From contig CAMAWH010000006.1 in the NCBI GenBank assembly GCA_945861635.1, positions 83,692 through 147,691 on the forward strand: 64,000 bases of DNA. The letters are read 5' to 3'. The notes under the pieces are model-generated. The model was given only the letters and a program-made list of their open reading frames with translations, did no database searches and was not told the origin of the DNA. This DNA is from Klebsiella pneumoniae (GTDB taxonomy: Bacteria > Myxococcota_A > UBA796 > SXON01). Below are positions 51,233-60,504 of the stretch, one piece after another. The position numbers and the translations under genes were made by a program. How positions within the stretch are numbered: position 1 is the stretch's first letter; each line of letters starts with the position of its first letter.

Positions 51233-54154
51233 GTGGACGGCGGCAGGGCAAGCGGTTGGCGCAGTACCCAGCGAGGCTGGGCGGGGGCTAGCGCCATCGT
51301 ATCCGCCGCCCTGCACGTTGCGACGCTCGGCGCACTGGCGTTTTGGCTGATGACCGGTAGCGACGAAACGCTTACGGTCACGTTGATTGAGGAGCGCACG
51401 GTGGACGAAGTGCTGCCGCCGATCGATCTGCCGATCTGGGAGGAGGAGGAGGAAACGAGCGCGGCTGTCGATACGACGGAGCTCGCGATCGACGAAGATG
51501 CCGGGTTCGGCGCGAGCGAAGTCGGCGAGAGCGAAGTCGCAGAGAGCGAAGTCGCAGCGAGCGAAGTCGGCGAAGCGGACACGTCGCCAGCCGTACCGCC
51601 AGCCGTACCGCCAGCCGTACCGCCAGCCGTAACGCCAGCCGCGCCTCCGGAACGCCTCGCCGGTGGGTCACAACGTGGCTCCCTTGCCCCTGCACGTGAA
51701 GCACTTGCGGCGACGCTCCTCAAAACCGCGCTGGCTGTCCAAACAGCCGCCGCTCGGGTGGATGCCGACGCGCAGCGCACCGGCCGCCACGTCCCAGACG
51801 CTGACCTCGCTAGCGCCGCGAGGGATTTGCGCGAGGCCACGGAGCAACTCACCGCCGCCACGGAGGCGCTGCGCCTCCAAACCTCGGCCGCGAATCCGGC
51901 TCGGCAACCTGACGACATGCCGGCACCAGACCACCGCGAAGCCCTGGAGGCCAACCGGCCGGCCGTCTCGCACCGCCCACCGCCGGCCCCGCCCCCCCCG
52001 CGCGCCGCGAACCCATCGGCGAATCCGGCGGCGGCAACGATTTCTTCTACCCCAGACGAATTTTCCGCATCGCAGGCGCAGGCGCTGTCGGAGGCGGCGC
52101 CGTCGTCGGTATCGCAGGCGCAGGCGCTGTCGGAGGTGCTGCCGTCGTCGTTATCGCAGGCGCAGGCGCTGTCGGAGGCGGCGCCGTCGTCGTCATCGCA
52201 GGCGCAGGCACTGTCGGAGGTGCTGCCGTCGTCGTCATCGCAGACGCAGGCGCTGTCGGAGGTGCTGCCGTCGTCGTCATCGCAGACGCAGGCGCTGTCG
52301 GAGGTGCTGCCGTCGTCGTCATCGCAGGCGCAGGCGTCGTCGGATGCGCTGCCGTCGTCGTTATCGCAGAAGCAGGCGCAGGCGCCCGCGGAGGCGCTCA
52401 ACTCGACGCCCGCTTTGGCGCAATCCGACGCGACGCCAAAATCGACGCCGGCGGCACCCAGGACCCCGCCAACGGACCCGACCCGACGCGCGCCCAAGCA
52501 CTCGGACAGCGCACCACCGGCGCCATCCACCGCGCTCGCCACCGTGCAGACGCCGCCCGCTCGCGCAAGTTCGGCGGGAGATGCAATCGCAATGCCCCGG
52601 ACCGAAACGAACGGAACATCGCCCCGCTCGTCACACCGTGTACCACCCCGAGCCTCGCCGGCAAGCCCGTCCGCGTCCGTCCGCCGGGCGCCGGCGACCG
52701 ACGCGCCATCCCCGCGCACACCACCGCGGCACTCGCAGCCTGCCGACCCAACGCGAACCCCAGCCGCGGCGGCGCGCGCGAAAACCACTCCTCTCCCTGC
52801 AAAAACGACGGCAGTGCTGCAACCATCCCCTGGGCCTCCGGCAAGACCGACTACGCCCGCCGACGTCGCCAGAGCGGCACGGAGCGCGGCCACGGCCGCC
52901 CTCGACGCCCGTGCCGCGATCCTCGCCACAGCGCCAATCCCCGCCGTAGCGCCCCTCCGCGTCACAACCGTTACGGAAGCGGCGGACAACCCTCGGAAGC
53001 CGAACCCAGTCCCCCCCGGAAAGGATGATCGCGCCGGCCAGCGCTCCCCTCCCCCCACCGTGTCGCCGGCCAAAATAAACGCACCCACCACGGCGATCAA
53101 ACGGCCGGCAGCTGCCGTGATCAGCAACGCTGCGACCGAGCAACCCAGTGCGTCTCCGGACGCGACAAACGACCTTGCCATTGCGACGTTCACGCCCGCC
53201 ACCGGCGCGTTTCATGCAGCGGAGCCGTCGGAGGGGGAAGCGGCTGACGCGCTGGCGGGTTCCGGCGGCGAGGATGCGGGTTGGTTGCGCTACATCCACT
53301 CCGACGACCCTGGAACCGGTGGCGCCAGCGGGGCAAACGCGCCCATCGGCAGCCGAACCACGTCCGTCGTAGAAATGCGAGCGCCGACGAATACACGGCG
53401 TTCTCTGGGCAACGGACGCGGGCGAGAGGAGGCGTTCATCGCGCCGAAGGACGCGCCGCACACCGACGAGGCCAACCCGGCGGCACACACGATTGCGCCC
53501 GAAACGACCTCCCCGCAGACCAGCACGACCCCGGCACCGCGCCTGTCCATCCTCCCCGAGGGTTGGTCGCCGAAGACCACCCACAAGCGTCGCAAGCAAA
53601 AAACGACACCGCGAGAACCGCCCAAACCGAGCGATCACCCGCTTACGCTAGTGATTTCTCCCCTGCCGCCGTCCCGCGAAGAAAGCGACGATGGCTTCTG
53701 GGCGCCGCCACCCGACGGCGCGACGCTGGAGCCCGCCACGAACGCGCACGCCGCCGCTTCCGCCGGAACGGCTCAGAAAGATGGCGCGGCGTGGTCGAGC
53801 TTGAGCGTTCAAAACGAAAACGTGGCCGAGGGCGAAGATGCACACGCAAACACCCGTTCCCATCCGCTCGGCGTTTGGATGGACGGGATCGATGGGCAGC
53901 TGCGGGCGGCATGGATCTACCCCCCCGAGTTGCGGGCACTGGGCGTCCATGGCTCGGTGACGGTCCAATTTCTCGTGCGTCCCGGCGGCAAGGTCGTGCG
54001 CATCGAGGTGCTCGCCAGTTCTCGGAATGCCGAACTGGACCATGCAGTGTTGCAGGCCATTCCGGCGCGGGTGCCCCCAATCCCGTTCGGATTTGGCCCA
54101 CAATGGGTGCGGTACACCTTCCGGTACGCCGATCCGGGAACTATGCTGCCATGA
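51233..54154 (+). CDS. Giant TonB-domain protein with Pro/Ala/Ser-rich linker
   Basis: The 973-residue product has one N-terminal membrane helix (AIVSAALHVATLGALAFW, about 20-40), then over 800 residues of low complexity: acidic ESEVAESEV units, AVPPAVPP repeats, a 14-residue tandem repeat (280-377), and Pro/Thr/Arg-rich stretches. The last 90 residues form a TonB C-terminal domain (WIYPPELRALGVHGSVTVQF...VRIEVLASSRNAELDHAVL). TonB transmits inner-membrane energy to outer-membrane transporters; most are 230-350 residues, so this linker is exceptional. The start at GTG 51233 is inferred from the membrane helix and has no Shine-Dalgarno. Confidence 0.82.
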   Translation: MDGGRASGWRSTQRGWAGASAIVSAALHVATLGALAFWLMTGSDETLTVTLIEERTVDEVLPPIDLPIWEEEEETSAAVDTTELAIDEDAGFGASEVGESEVAESEVAASEVGEADTSPAVPPAVPPAVPPAVTPAAPPERLAGGSQRGSLAPAREALAATLLKTALAVQTAAARVDADAQRTGRHVPDADLASAARDLREATEQLTAATEALRLQTSAANPARQPDDMPAPDHREALEANRPAVSHRPPPAPPPPRAANPSANPAAATISSTPDEFSASQAQALSEAAPSSVSQAQALSEVLPSSLSQAQALSEAAPSSSSQAQALSEVLPSSSSQTQALSEVLPSSSSQTQALSEVLPSSSSQAQASSDALPSSLSQKQAQAPAEALNSTPALAQSDATPKSTPAAPRTPPTDPTRRAPKHSDSAPPAPSTALATVQTPPARASSAGDAIAMPRTETNGTSPRSSHRVPPRASPASPSASVRRAPATDAPSPRTPPRHSQPADPTRTPAAAARAKTTPLPAKTTAVLQPSPGPPARPTTPADVARAARSAATAALDARAAILATAPIPAVAPLRVTTVTEAADNPRKPNPVPPGKDDRAGQRSPPPTVSPAKINAPTTAIKRPAAAVISNAATEQPSASPDATNDLAIATFTPATGAFHAAEPSEGEAADALAGSGGEDAGWLRYIHSDDPGTGGASGANAPIGSRTTSVVEMRAPTNTRRSLGNGRGREEAFIAPKDAPHTDEANPAAHTIAPETTSPQTSTTPAPRLSILPEGWSPKTTHKRRKQKTTPREPPKPSDHPLTLVISPLPPSREESDDGFWAPPPDGATLEPATNAHAAASAGTAQKDGAAWSSLSVQNENVAEGEDAHANTRSHPLGVWMDGIDGQLRAAWIYPPELRALGVHGSVTVQFLVRPGGKVVRIEVLASSRNAELDHAVLQAIPARVPPIPFGFGPQWVRYTFRYADPGTMLP
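52070..52363 (+). repeat. Seven tandem 42-bp units in the TonB-like gene
   Basis: Seven in-frame copies of a 42-base unit encode SQAQALSEVLPSSS and variants (Thr, Ala, Leu or Val exchanges), followed by a degenerate eighth. Neighbouring units are nearly identical at DNA level, pointing to recent duplication. The unit is coding and no spacer is present, so it is not a CRISPR array. Confidence 0.93.
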
Positions 54155-54167
54155 GGCGGCACTGAGC

Positions 54168-55244
54168 ATGTCGGAGCGCGGCGGAACAACCTTCGAACGC
54201 ATCACGACCATCATCGTGATTTCCCTGCTGCTTCACGCGGTTGTCGTCGTAAGCTGGGCGCGTTGGGGGCCGCGCTGGAAGCTTCATGAATACGAAGCAC
54301 CCGTGGCCGTCCAGCTGATCGGCGCCAGTGACATTCACGGGGATGAGGTGCCGGACACGACGGCCGAGTTGGTCACGCCACCGGCCGACACCGAGCCTGA
54401 GCCGGAAGTCGAACCGCCCGACGACAAGAAATTTCCCGACGGGCAGATCGTGGAGACTCCGGCCCCGCTGGAAGAAAATGTGCCCTTGCAGGCGGATTAT
54501 CTGGCCGAACACGACAACGCCGTCGCGGTGGAGTCCCGCACCGATAAATTCCGCGTCAACCCGGAAATACTCGCGAACATGTATAGCGAGGACTCGAAGT
54601 TGGAGCTGAACGACGCCTTTGACTTGTCGGCCGACAATCCGTCCACCGGCGCGACGGCCGGCGGTATCGACGAACTATCGATCGGAAAAGGCGCCCCACG
54701 CTCGGCAATTCCCTCGGAATTCGCTTTTACGAACAAGGAGGGCCTTGCGTCGCCGATCTCCGCGTCCTCGTCCAAACAGTCCATCGCCGGGGCGCCTCAG
54801 AACGACCTGCTGGATGAGAAGCGGGCTGCCGTCATCGCCCTGAACACGCGCGCGTTCATCGGCGCCGAGTACATGAATCGGATCCGACGGCAGGTCAACC
54901 TGTACTGGCAGCAGAACCTGGACAATCTTTCGCCCTCCTTGCGGCTGACGAAGTCGCGATACGTCACCGTCGTAGCCGCCGTACTGACGAGCGAAGGCGG
55001 CCTTGAAAGTATCGAAATCACCGATGAGAGCAGCTCCGCGGCCATGGACGACTGCGTGACCAACGCCTTTCGCATCGCTGCGCCCTTTCCGAATCCGCCC
55101 GCGCAGCTGATCCAACGAGACGGACGCGTCTACCTTGATAACTTCGAATTCACCGTGAATCTGGGCCAGGCCACCATGCGGTACTCCGGCGTCGATCCCC
55201 GCGCCGGAGTGCAATTTCCAGGAATCCTCACCGCGCCACACTGA
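54168..55244 (+). CDS. Second TonB/TolA-type energy-transducing protein
   Basis: The 358-residue protein has an N-terminal membrane helix (TTIIVISLLLHAVVVVSWA), a Pro/Asp/Glu-rich linker (DTEPEPEVEPPDD), and a C-terminal TonB/TolA-like domain with EYMNRIRRQVNLYWQQNL and TVVAAVLTSEGGLESIEITDES. The linker is normal in length, unlike its neighbour. It is 13 bases downstream of the giant TonB-like gene and almost certainly in the same operon. No exbB/exbD gene is adjacent, so motors must come from elsewhere. Confidence 0.85.
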   Translation: MSERGGTTFERITTIIVISLLLHAVVVVSWARWGPRWKLHEYEAPVAVQLIGASDIHGDEVPDTTAELVTPPADTEPEPEVEPPDDKKFPDGQIVETPAPLEENVPLQADYLAEHDNAVAVESRTDKFRVNPEILANMYSEDSKLELNDAFDLSADNPSTGATAGGIDELSIGKGAPRSAIPSEFAFTNKEGLASPISASSSKQSIAGAPQNDLLDEKRAAVIALNTRAFIGAEYMNRIRRQVNLYWQQNLDNLSPSLRLTKSRYVTVVAAVLTSEGGLESIEITDESSSAAMDDCVTNAFRIAAPFPNPPAQLIQRDGRVYLDNFEFTVNLGQATMRYSGVDPRAGVQFPGILTAPH

Positions 55245-55279
55245 CGGTCCGATCACCGTGCCATGCTACGCTTGTCCGG

Positions 55280-57010
55280 GTGAGTGGCCGCGAGATCGAG
55301 TTCCTCGGAACGCTCGGAACCGGTGGTTTCGGTGCTGTTTACCTTGCGACGGTGACCGAGGCCGATCTCGTCCGACGTGTCGCGATCAAGGTCATGCGCG
55401 ATGCGACGGATGCGGTGGACGACATCATCGCTCGGCAGCGTGACGAGGCGCGTCTGCTGGCCATGCTCAATCACCACGCCATTGTGCGGGTCGAAGCGTT
55501 GTTTGAGCTGCGGGGACGACCCGCCGTCATGATGGAATTGGTGGACGGCGTAGACGTCGGTGCGATCCTGAAGACCAGCGGCGCGCCGCTCCCGCCCGCC
55601 GTCGCAACCCACGTGGCGTCGACGGTCGCATCGGCGCTGGACGCGGCCTGGAATGCCTGCTCGCCCAAAACCGGCCTTCCTCTACGCGTCATCCACCGCG
55701 ACATCAAGCCGCCCAACGTCCTGATCACGACCAGCGGCGGTGTCAAGGTGCTCGACTTCGGCATTGCGCGAGCCGACTTCGATCGAGAGGGCGTCACCTC
55801 CAGCCATGCGTTTGGCACCCCTCGGTATATGGCGCCGGAGCACTTTTCCGGGGGTGACATCGGTCCCGCCTACGACGTGTACGCCCTCGGCGTCACGCTC
55901 TACGAAATGGCGTCGGGCGCGACGTGGGACAGGCCGCCCCTCCTGTCGCGCGCGTTCGAGGCGATGTTGGACGAGCGGTTGTTGCTCGCGCCGGAGGTCC
56001 TCCGCCCCACGCTTCGCGCGCTTCTCGCTCTTGAACCTGCCGATCGCCCGACCGCCGCGGAGGCGCAGGAGCGGTTGGAATCCCTCACCGTGGAAGGAGA
56101 ACGAACGTCGAATTTCGCGCGCCGAGTGGTCACACCGCTCGCGAAAAAGCGGCGTCCCGACACCTCGATGGGCGTGCCATCCCGCTTCATGCTGGACGCA
56201 AGCACCGCGCCGGACATCGAACTCTCCCTTGCGACACCCGTGGTTGCGACGGTGACCGAATCGACCTCGGCAGCGGCCGCGCACGGTGGCGGGCCGATTC
56301 GAGCCGCGTGGGGCGTCGCAGGCGCAGCCGTGGGCCTGTCGATGGTCGTGGGAGTCGGGCTTGTACTCGGCGGAATCTGGTGGGGTATCAGCCGCCTGTC
56401 GCCGAACGCGCCGGGTAGCACGGCGGCCGCAGACGCAACGCCGCCGGGGCTGACGCCGGCAAGCGTCCCCGAGGTGAGTTCGTTGTTACCGCCTCCCGTC
56501 GCGCCGGTCGCAGACGGCCGCGTGCCGGCTGCGCCGTCCGCCGCTGGCCCGACCTCGAGCGCAATCGGCACGACCGCTACGCGGTCGCGCTCCCCAAACG
56601 ATCAAAGCGCACAGGCCCGAAAAGAGCTGGTGCGCGAGGCGACCACGAACCCGACGACACCAGCCGCCGCCGCGCCACAACCCGTAGCGGGGCCACCGAC
56701 GCCCGCCAGCGTGCCCACGGCTGCGCCTACTTCCGCCCCCCCGGTGGCTCCGGCACCGATGAAGGCGTCGCACGCCATTGCCACGCGCCGCGTGAGTCTG
56801 GTCGGCGATAGGCGAGATGTTACTGTGTTCGTCGACGGGAAAGGCGTCGGCACGACGCCCGTTACCGCCGACCTGTCACTCGGCCGACACCGCGTGGAAT
56901 TCCGGTACGCGGAAGGCACGGTGGCCGCGGATTTCGAGCTTGGAACGACCAGCGCCGCGACCTACAAGTGCAGCGTAAAGGAGGACAAATGCTACTGGAA
57001 AGCGCAATAA
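55280..57010 (+). CDS. Ser/Thr protein kinase with membrane helix and PEGA-like C-terminus
   Basis: The 576-residue protein starts at GTG 55280. The kinase domain (8-275) shows GTGGFGAVYLA, AIKVM, HRDIKPPNVL, LDFGIARAD and PRYMAPEHF. A membrane helix (GLSMVVGVGLVLGGIWW) lies at about 345-370. A Pro/Ala/Thr-rich spacer and a beta-rich PEGA-like domain (VFVDGKGVGTTPVTADLSLG) form the periplasmic part. Such PASTA-like layouts transmit envelope signals to the cytoplasm. It lies downstream of two TonB-type genes, so the cluster may be regulated by phosphorylation. Confidence 0.9.
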   Translation: MSGREIEFLGTLGTGGFGAVYLATVTEADLVRRVAIKVMRDATDAVDDIIARQRDEARLLAMLNHHAIVRVEALFELRGRPAVMMELVDGVDVGAILKTSGAPLPPAVATHVASTVASALDAAWNACSPKTGLPLRVIHRDIKPPNVLITTSGGVKVLDFGIARADFDREGVTSSHAFGTPRYMAPEHFSGGDIGPAYDVYALGVTLYEMASGATWDRPPLLSRAFEAMLDERLLLAPEVLRPTLRALLALEPADRPTAAEAQERLESLTVEGERTSNFARRVVTPLAKKRRPDTSMGVPSRFMLDASTAPDIELSLATPVVATVTESTSAAAAHGGGPIRAAWGVAGAAVGLSMVVGVGLVLGGIWWGISRLSPNAPGSTAAADATPPGLTPASVPEVSSLLPPPVAPVADGRVPAAPSAAGPTSSAIGTTATRSRSPNDQSAQARKELVREATTNPTTPAAAAPQPVAGPPTPASVPTAAPTSAPPVAPAPMKASHAIATRRVSLVGDRRDVTVFVDGKGVGTTPVTADLSLGRHRVEFRYAEGTVAADFELGTTSAATYKCSVKEDKCYWKAQ

Positions 57011-57753
57011 CGTTCGCCGGTCTCGCGTGGGCTTGCCCGTCCATCGACGCAGCGCTGGAGGTCGCCACCGTGTCGCTGGTCGAAGGCGGGGATGCGACGG
57101 CCGGCCTGTCGGACGCCGCGAGTTCCCTGGCGTGTATGAATGCGTCGCAAGCGCAGGTTGGCCGCGTGTGGCTCGTTCGGGGCGCAAGCGCCTGGTTCGC
57201 GGGGCGTAAGGAGGAGGCCCTTCCGCTGCTGGCCGCCGCCCGGGCCCTGGTGCCGGACGGCTACGACGCCCGCCTCGGCGCGGAATTGAAGGACGCGTGG
57301 GCAGCGGCGCTTCCGGGCCCGCCGGGAAACCTCATCGTTGATCGAAACGCGCACATCGACGGCACCGCCGTCGTCGCATTCCCCGTTGCGACGGCGGCGG
57401 GCCCGCACGCCATCCAAATCGTAGACAGCCAATGGGCGCGCACCGTTTTCGTCCAGCCTGGCGAGGATCTGCGCGTCGAAACGGGGCTCCCGGTGGAGAT
57501 GGACGCGCCGAACGGGGCCAGAAGGAAACGGTCGCCCGCCTTATTGATTGCGGCAGGCGGCGCCGCGCTGGCCGCGGGGGCGTGCGCCGGCGTCGCGTTT
57601 GTCCAGAACGACGCCATGACCGCGGCATCTGCCAAAGGGGATCTCGACGGGCTGAACGGCGCGCACACGGCGCAGCTTGCGACGGGAGTTGGCGCGTACG
57701 GGCTCGCCGGGCTCGCGGCAGCCGGGGTCGTTCTGCACTTTGTACTTCCGTGA
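56989..57753 (+). CDS. Putative membrane protein, kinase partner
   Basis: The 254-residue protein starts at ATG 56989 with AAGGAGG four bases upstream and overlaps the kinase gene by 22 bases. The N-terminal leader (MLLESAITFAGLAWACPS) looks like a short signal. A helical domain with a tetratricopeptide-like pattern (SASWFAGRKEEALPLLAAARALVP-like segment near 65-90) precedes a beta-rich domain. Two hydrophobic stretches (LLIAAGGAALAAGACAGVAF, YGLAGLAAAGVVLHFVL) close the protein. The overlap suggests that kinase and partner are made together. No known family was identified. Confidence 0.65.
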   Translation: MLLESAITFAGLAWACPSIDAALEVATVSLVEGGDATAGLSDAASSLACMNASQAQVGRVWLVRGASAWFAGRKEEALPLLAAARALVPDGYDARLGAELKDAWAAALPGPPGNLIVDRNAHIDGTAVVAFPVATAAGPHAIQIVDSQWARTVFVQPGEDLRVETGLPVEMDAPNGARRKRSPALLIAAGGAALAAGACAGVAFVQNDAMTAASAKGDLDGLNGAHTAQLATGVGAYGLAGLAAAGVVLHFVLP

Positions 57754-57768
57754 TGGCGATGGTCCGCC

Positions 57769-58560
57769 CTACCCTTGGATCGGACCGTCGAGACGACCCT
57801 CGACGAATTGCCGAACGACCGGGTTGTCCGTCTCGCGGAACACGTCGGGCGAGCCTTCGAGGATGATTTCGCCCTCATAGAGCATCGCGATCTTGTCTGC
57901 GGTCCGAAGCGTCGCCTCCATGTCGTGTGAAATGACGAGTGAGGTCAGCCCCGGGTGTTGGTCCTGCGTTCCCCGAATCAGCGCGTCAATCTGCGCCGTC
58001 ATGATCGGATCGAGGCCGGTGGTAGGCTCATCGTAGAGCAAAAACTCGGGACCGCGGACCATCGCCCTTGCGACGCCGACGCGCTTGCGCATCCCGCCGG
58101 AAAGCTGGGGCGTCTCCTTTTTTCCTTGGTCCGCCAGCCCGACAGCGGCAAGCATGCCCTCCACGCGCGCGGCAATCTCCGTCTCGGACAATCTCGTGTG
58201 TTCCCGAAGTGGAAACGCCACATTCTCGAATACGTTCATGGAGTCGAACAGCGCCGCGTTCTGAAACACCATGCCAAAGCGGTTGCGGACTCGGCGCAAC
58301 GAAGAGTCGTCGAGGCCAGTGATGTTTTCCCCGCTGACCTCAATGGTTCCTTCGTCGGGGCGAATCAGGCCCATCAGGTGCTTCAGCAGCACGCTTTTTC
58401 CGGTGCCGCTTCGCCCGATCACTACCGTGATCTGCCCCCGCAGGACCTCCAAGCTGACGCCACGCAGGACGTGTTGCGTCCCGAAGCTTTTATGCACGCG
58501 ATCGAGCCGAATGCCGATGGCACCTGAGGCGTGGAGGGCTATTGCCGGGTCGACGCTCAC
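57769..58560 (-). CDS. mlaF: ABC transporter ATP-binding protein, MlaF-like
   Basis: The 263-residue ATPase has Walker A GRSGTGKS, the signature LSGGMRKRVGVARA, Walker B FLLYDEPTTGLDP and the switch VISHD. The MlaF subfamily is indicated by MVFQNAALFDSMNVFENVAFPL. Mla complexes move phospholipids between inner and outer membranes. GTG 58560 overlaps the MlaE-like stop as GTGA. MlaD, MlaC and MlaB homologues are not adjacent. Confidence 0.92.
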   Translation of the reverse strand: MSVDPAIALHASGAIGIRLDRVHKSFGTQHVLRGVSLEVLRGQITVVIGRSGTGKSVLLKHLMGLIRPDEGTIEVSGENITGLDDSSLRRVRNRFGMVFQNAALFDSMNVFENVAFPLREHTRLSETEIAARVEGMLAAVGLADQGKKETPQLSGGMRKRVGVARAMVRGPEFLLYDEPTTGLDPIMTAQIDALIRGTQDQHPGLTSLVISHDMEATLRTADKIAMLYEGEIILEGSPDVFRETDNPVVRQFVEGRLDGPIQG

Positions 58561-59345
58561 CGACGGTTCACGCTCATCGGCGCGATGATGAGCGTCACAA
58601 AATAATCGATGATGAGAATCGCCACACCGGCCGCGACGACGGCCTTCGTCGTCGCCTGACCGACGCCCTCCGCGCCCCCCTTCGCGTAGAACCCTCGGTA
58701 ACAGCCGACGGACGCGAGCGTGAATCCAAATATCGCCGACTTAAACATGCCGCCGAGGATGTCGTCCGGGTCAACGAACCATTCGAGGCGATCCGTGAAT
58801 GATCCTGGATTGACACCGATGACGTGCACGGCGATATACCACGTGCCGAGGGCGCCGATGGCGTCGAACGCCGCGCACAGGATGGGGCACATGAGCGTTG
58901 CCGCAAGGATCCGCGGGCTTCCGAGGTACTGGAACGGGTCGATCGCCATCGATTCAAGCGCATCGATCTGCTCTGTCACCCGCATCGTGCCGATCTCGGC
59001 GGCCATCGCACTTCCAACCCGGCCGTTGACCATCAGCGCCGTCAATACGGGCCCGAGCTCGCGCGTCAACGCCAGCGTGACCGTCGAACCGATGAGTCCG
59101 CGCGCCCCAAACCGACTGAACGCGAGATCACTCTGCACGGCAAAGACCATCCCGGTGAACGCGCCGGTGATGAGCACGATCAACAGAGATTGATTGCCGA
59201 CGAACTCCATTTGCTTGAACAGGTGGCGCGGACGGTAGGGCGGCTTGAACATCCCCCAGATGGCAAGCAAGGTAAACCTCGCATACCGCCCGAATTCCTC
59301 GATGTTGCCGAGGATCCAGCCACCGAGCCGCGAGATCGGATTCAC
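58557..59345 (-). CDS. mlaE: MlaE-family lipid ABC permease
   Basis: The 262-residue protein matches MlaE in size with GTG 59345. The family features are LLAIWGMFKPPYRPRHLFKQMEFVG, TGAFTGMVFAVQS, ALTRELGPVLTALMVNGRVG and SAMAAEIGTMRVTEQIDALESM. It is the permease of the phospholipid transporter. It overlaps the MlaF-like ATPase; an upstream in-frame start adds residues that do not resemble MlaE. Confidence 0.93.
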   Translation of the reverse strand: MNPISRLGGWILGNIEEFGRYARFTLLAIWGMFKPPYRPRHLFKQMEFVGNQSLLIVLITGAFTGMVFAVQSDLAFSRFGARGLIGSTVTLALTRELGPVLTALMVNGRVGSAMAAEIGTMRVTEQIDALESMAIDPFQYLGSPRILAATLMCPILCAAFDAIGALGTWYIAVHVIGVNPGSFTDRLEWFVDPDDILGGMFKSAIFGFTLASVGCYRGFYAKGGAEGVGQATTKAVVAAGVAILIIDYFVTLIIAPMSVNRR

Positions 59346-59355
59346 GCCGCCACCG

Positions 59356-60465
59356 TCACGCGTGCATCCGCGGTACGCGTTGCGAGAATCCAGTGAGGAT
59401 CTCGTACGGAATGGTGCCGGCCCATGCTGCGAGCTCGTTGACATCAATCCGCGCGGCGCCTTGCGCCCCTAACAACACCGCCTCCTCCCCGCTTTCCACC
59501 GTCGAGGGGACCTCCGTGACATCCACCATGCAAAGGTCCATGCAGATCGTCCCGACCACATCACACCGTTTTTCGCCGACAATGACCTGCGCGTGGCCGC
59601 TCAACGCCCGTGGGTAGCCGTCGGCATACCCGACCGGAAGCGTGGCGATGCGAGTGGGGCGGGAGGTCACGAAGCGGCGACCGTAGCTGACCGAAGCACC
59701 GCGCGGCAGATCTTTCACGAAGAGGACCTGGGTGGCGACGCGCATCACCGGCTCCAGCGCCACGCCAGCGACGGGCGATACGCCGTACAACGCGATTCCA
59801 GGCCGCACCATGTCGAGGTGTGTCGTCGGGTGGGTGAAGATGCCGCCGGAATTCGCCGCGTGGAGAATACGTGGGTTGAATCCACGTGATCGGGCAACGC
59901 CCACCGCCTCGCGAAAACGCCGGGCCTGCTCCATCGTGAACGTCGCGTCGGCCGACTCCGACTCCGCGAAATGCGTCAGCACTCCCTCCACGTCAAGGTG
60001 ACGGAACCGCGCGAAGCGATCGAGGAAATGTTCCCATTGCGAAATGGGAACACCCAGGCGGCCCATCCCCGTGTCCACCTTGAGATGCACCGGATGGCAC
60101 CGCCCCGCCGCCGCCGCCGCGGCATCGAGGCGCGCAGCGTCCCCCTCGTCGTAAACGACGGGCGTGAGGTCTTGCCGGATGGCCTCTTCCGCGCCGTAAC
60201 GACCGACGCCCCCGAGGCAGAGAATCGTGCCCGTGATGGACGCATCGCGCAAAAGCGCGCCTTCCTCCACGAGCGCCACGCCGAATGCCGTACATCCGAC
60301 CGCGGCGAGCGCGCGGGCGCAGGGCACGGCCCCGTGGCCATACGCATCTCCTTTCACCGCCGCGAGCAGTCCGACGTTCGGCCCGACGCGCGCCTCCACG
60401 ACACGGAAGTTGCGCGTCAACGCGGCGAGATCGATGTGGGCGGCGGTCGGTCGGATCGGCGGCAA
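59356..60465 (-). CDS. alr: Alanine racemase
   Basis: The 369-residue protein has the PLP-lysine motif [10 protein letters not shown] near residue 40, the mid-protein VDTGMGRLG and GIALYGVSP, and the C-terminal [14 protein letters not shown] with the catalytic Tyr in SVSYGRR. Alr makes D-alanine for peptidoglycan. No ATG or GTG is available near the family's start, so TTG 60465 is chosen although its Shine-Dalgarno is poor; the frame continues open to 60615. It is 10 bases upstream of the MlaE start, so this may be an operon. Confidence 0.93.
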   Translation of the reverse strand: MPPIRPTAAHIDLAALTRNFRVVEARVGPNVGLLAAVKGDAYGHGAVPCARALAAVGCTAFGVALVEEGALLRDASITGTILCLGGVGRYGAEEAIRQDLTPVVYDEGDAARLDAAAAAAGRCHPVHLKVDTGMGRLGVPISQWEHFLDRFARFRHLDVEGVLTHFAESESADATFTMEQARRFREAVGVARSRGFNPRILHAANSGGIFTHPTTHLDMVRPGIALYGVSPVAGVALEPVMRVATQVLFVKDLPRGASVSYGRRFVTSRPTRIATLPVGYADGYPRALSGHAQVIVGEKRCDVVGTICMDLCMVDVTEVPSTVESGEEAVLLGAQGAARIDVNELAAWAGTIPYEILTGFSQRVPRMHA

Positions 60466-60504
60466 GGCGCGTCGCTTATCACACGCATGATAGACGCCAA
60501 CCCC

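Noticed and set aside
52070..52378. Regular 42-bp repeats resembling a CRISPR array
   Set aside because: No unique spacers separate the units, the copies are in frame, and they code for a continuous protein repeat.
50935..53202. A 755-codon minus-strand frame with Asp/Cys/Ser repeats opposite the giant TonB-like gene
   Set aside because: The repeats are the complement of the 42-bp coding repeat. The plus frame has a membrane helix and a TonB domain, the minus frame has no recognisable domain.
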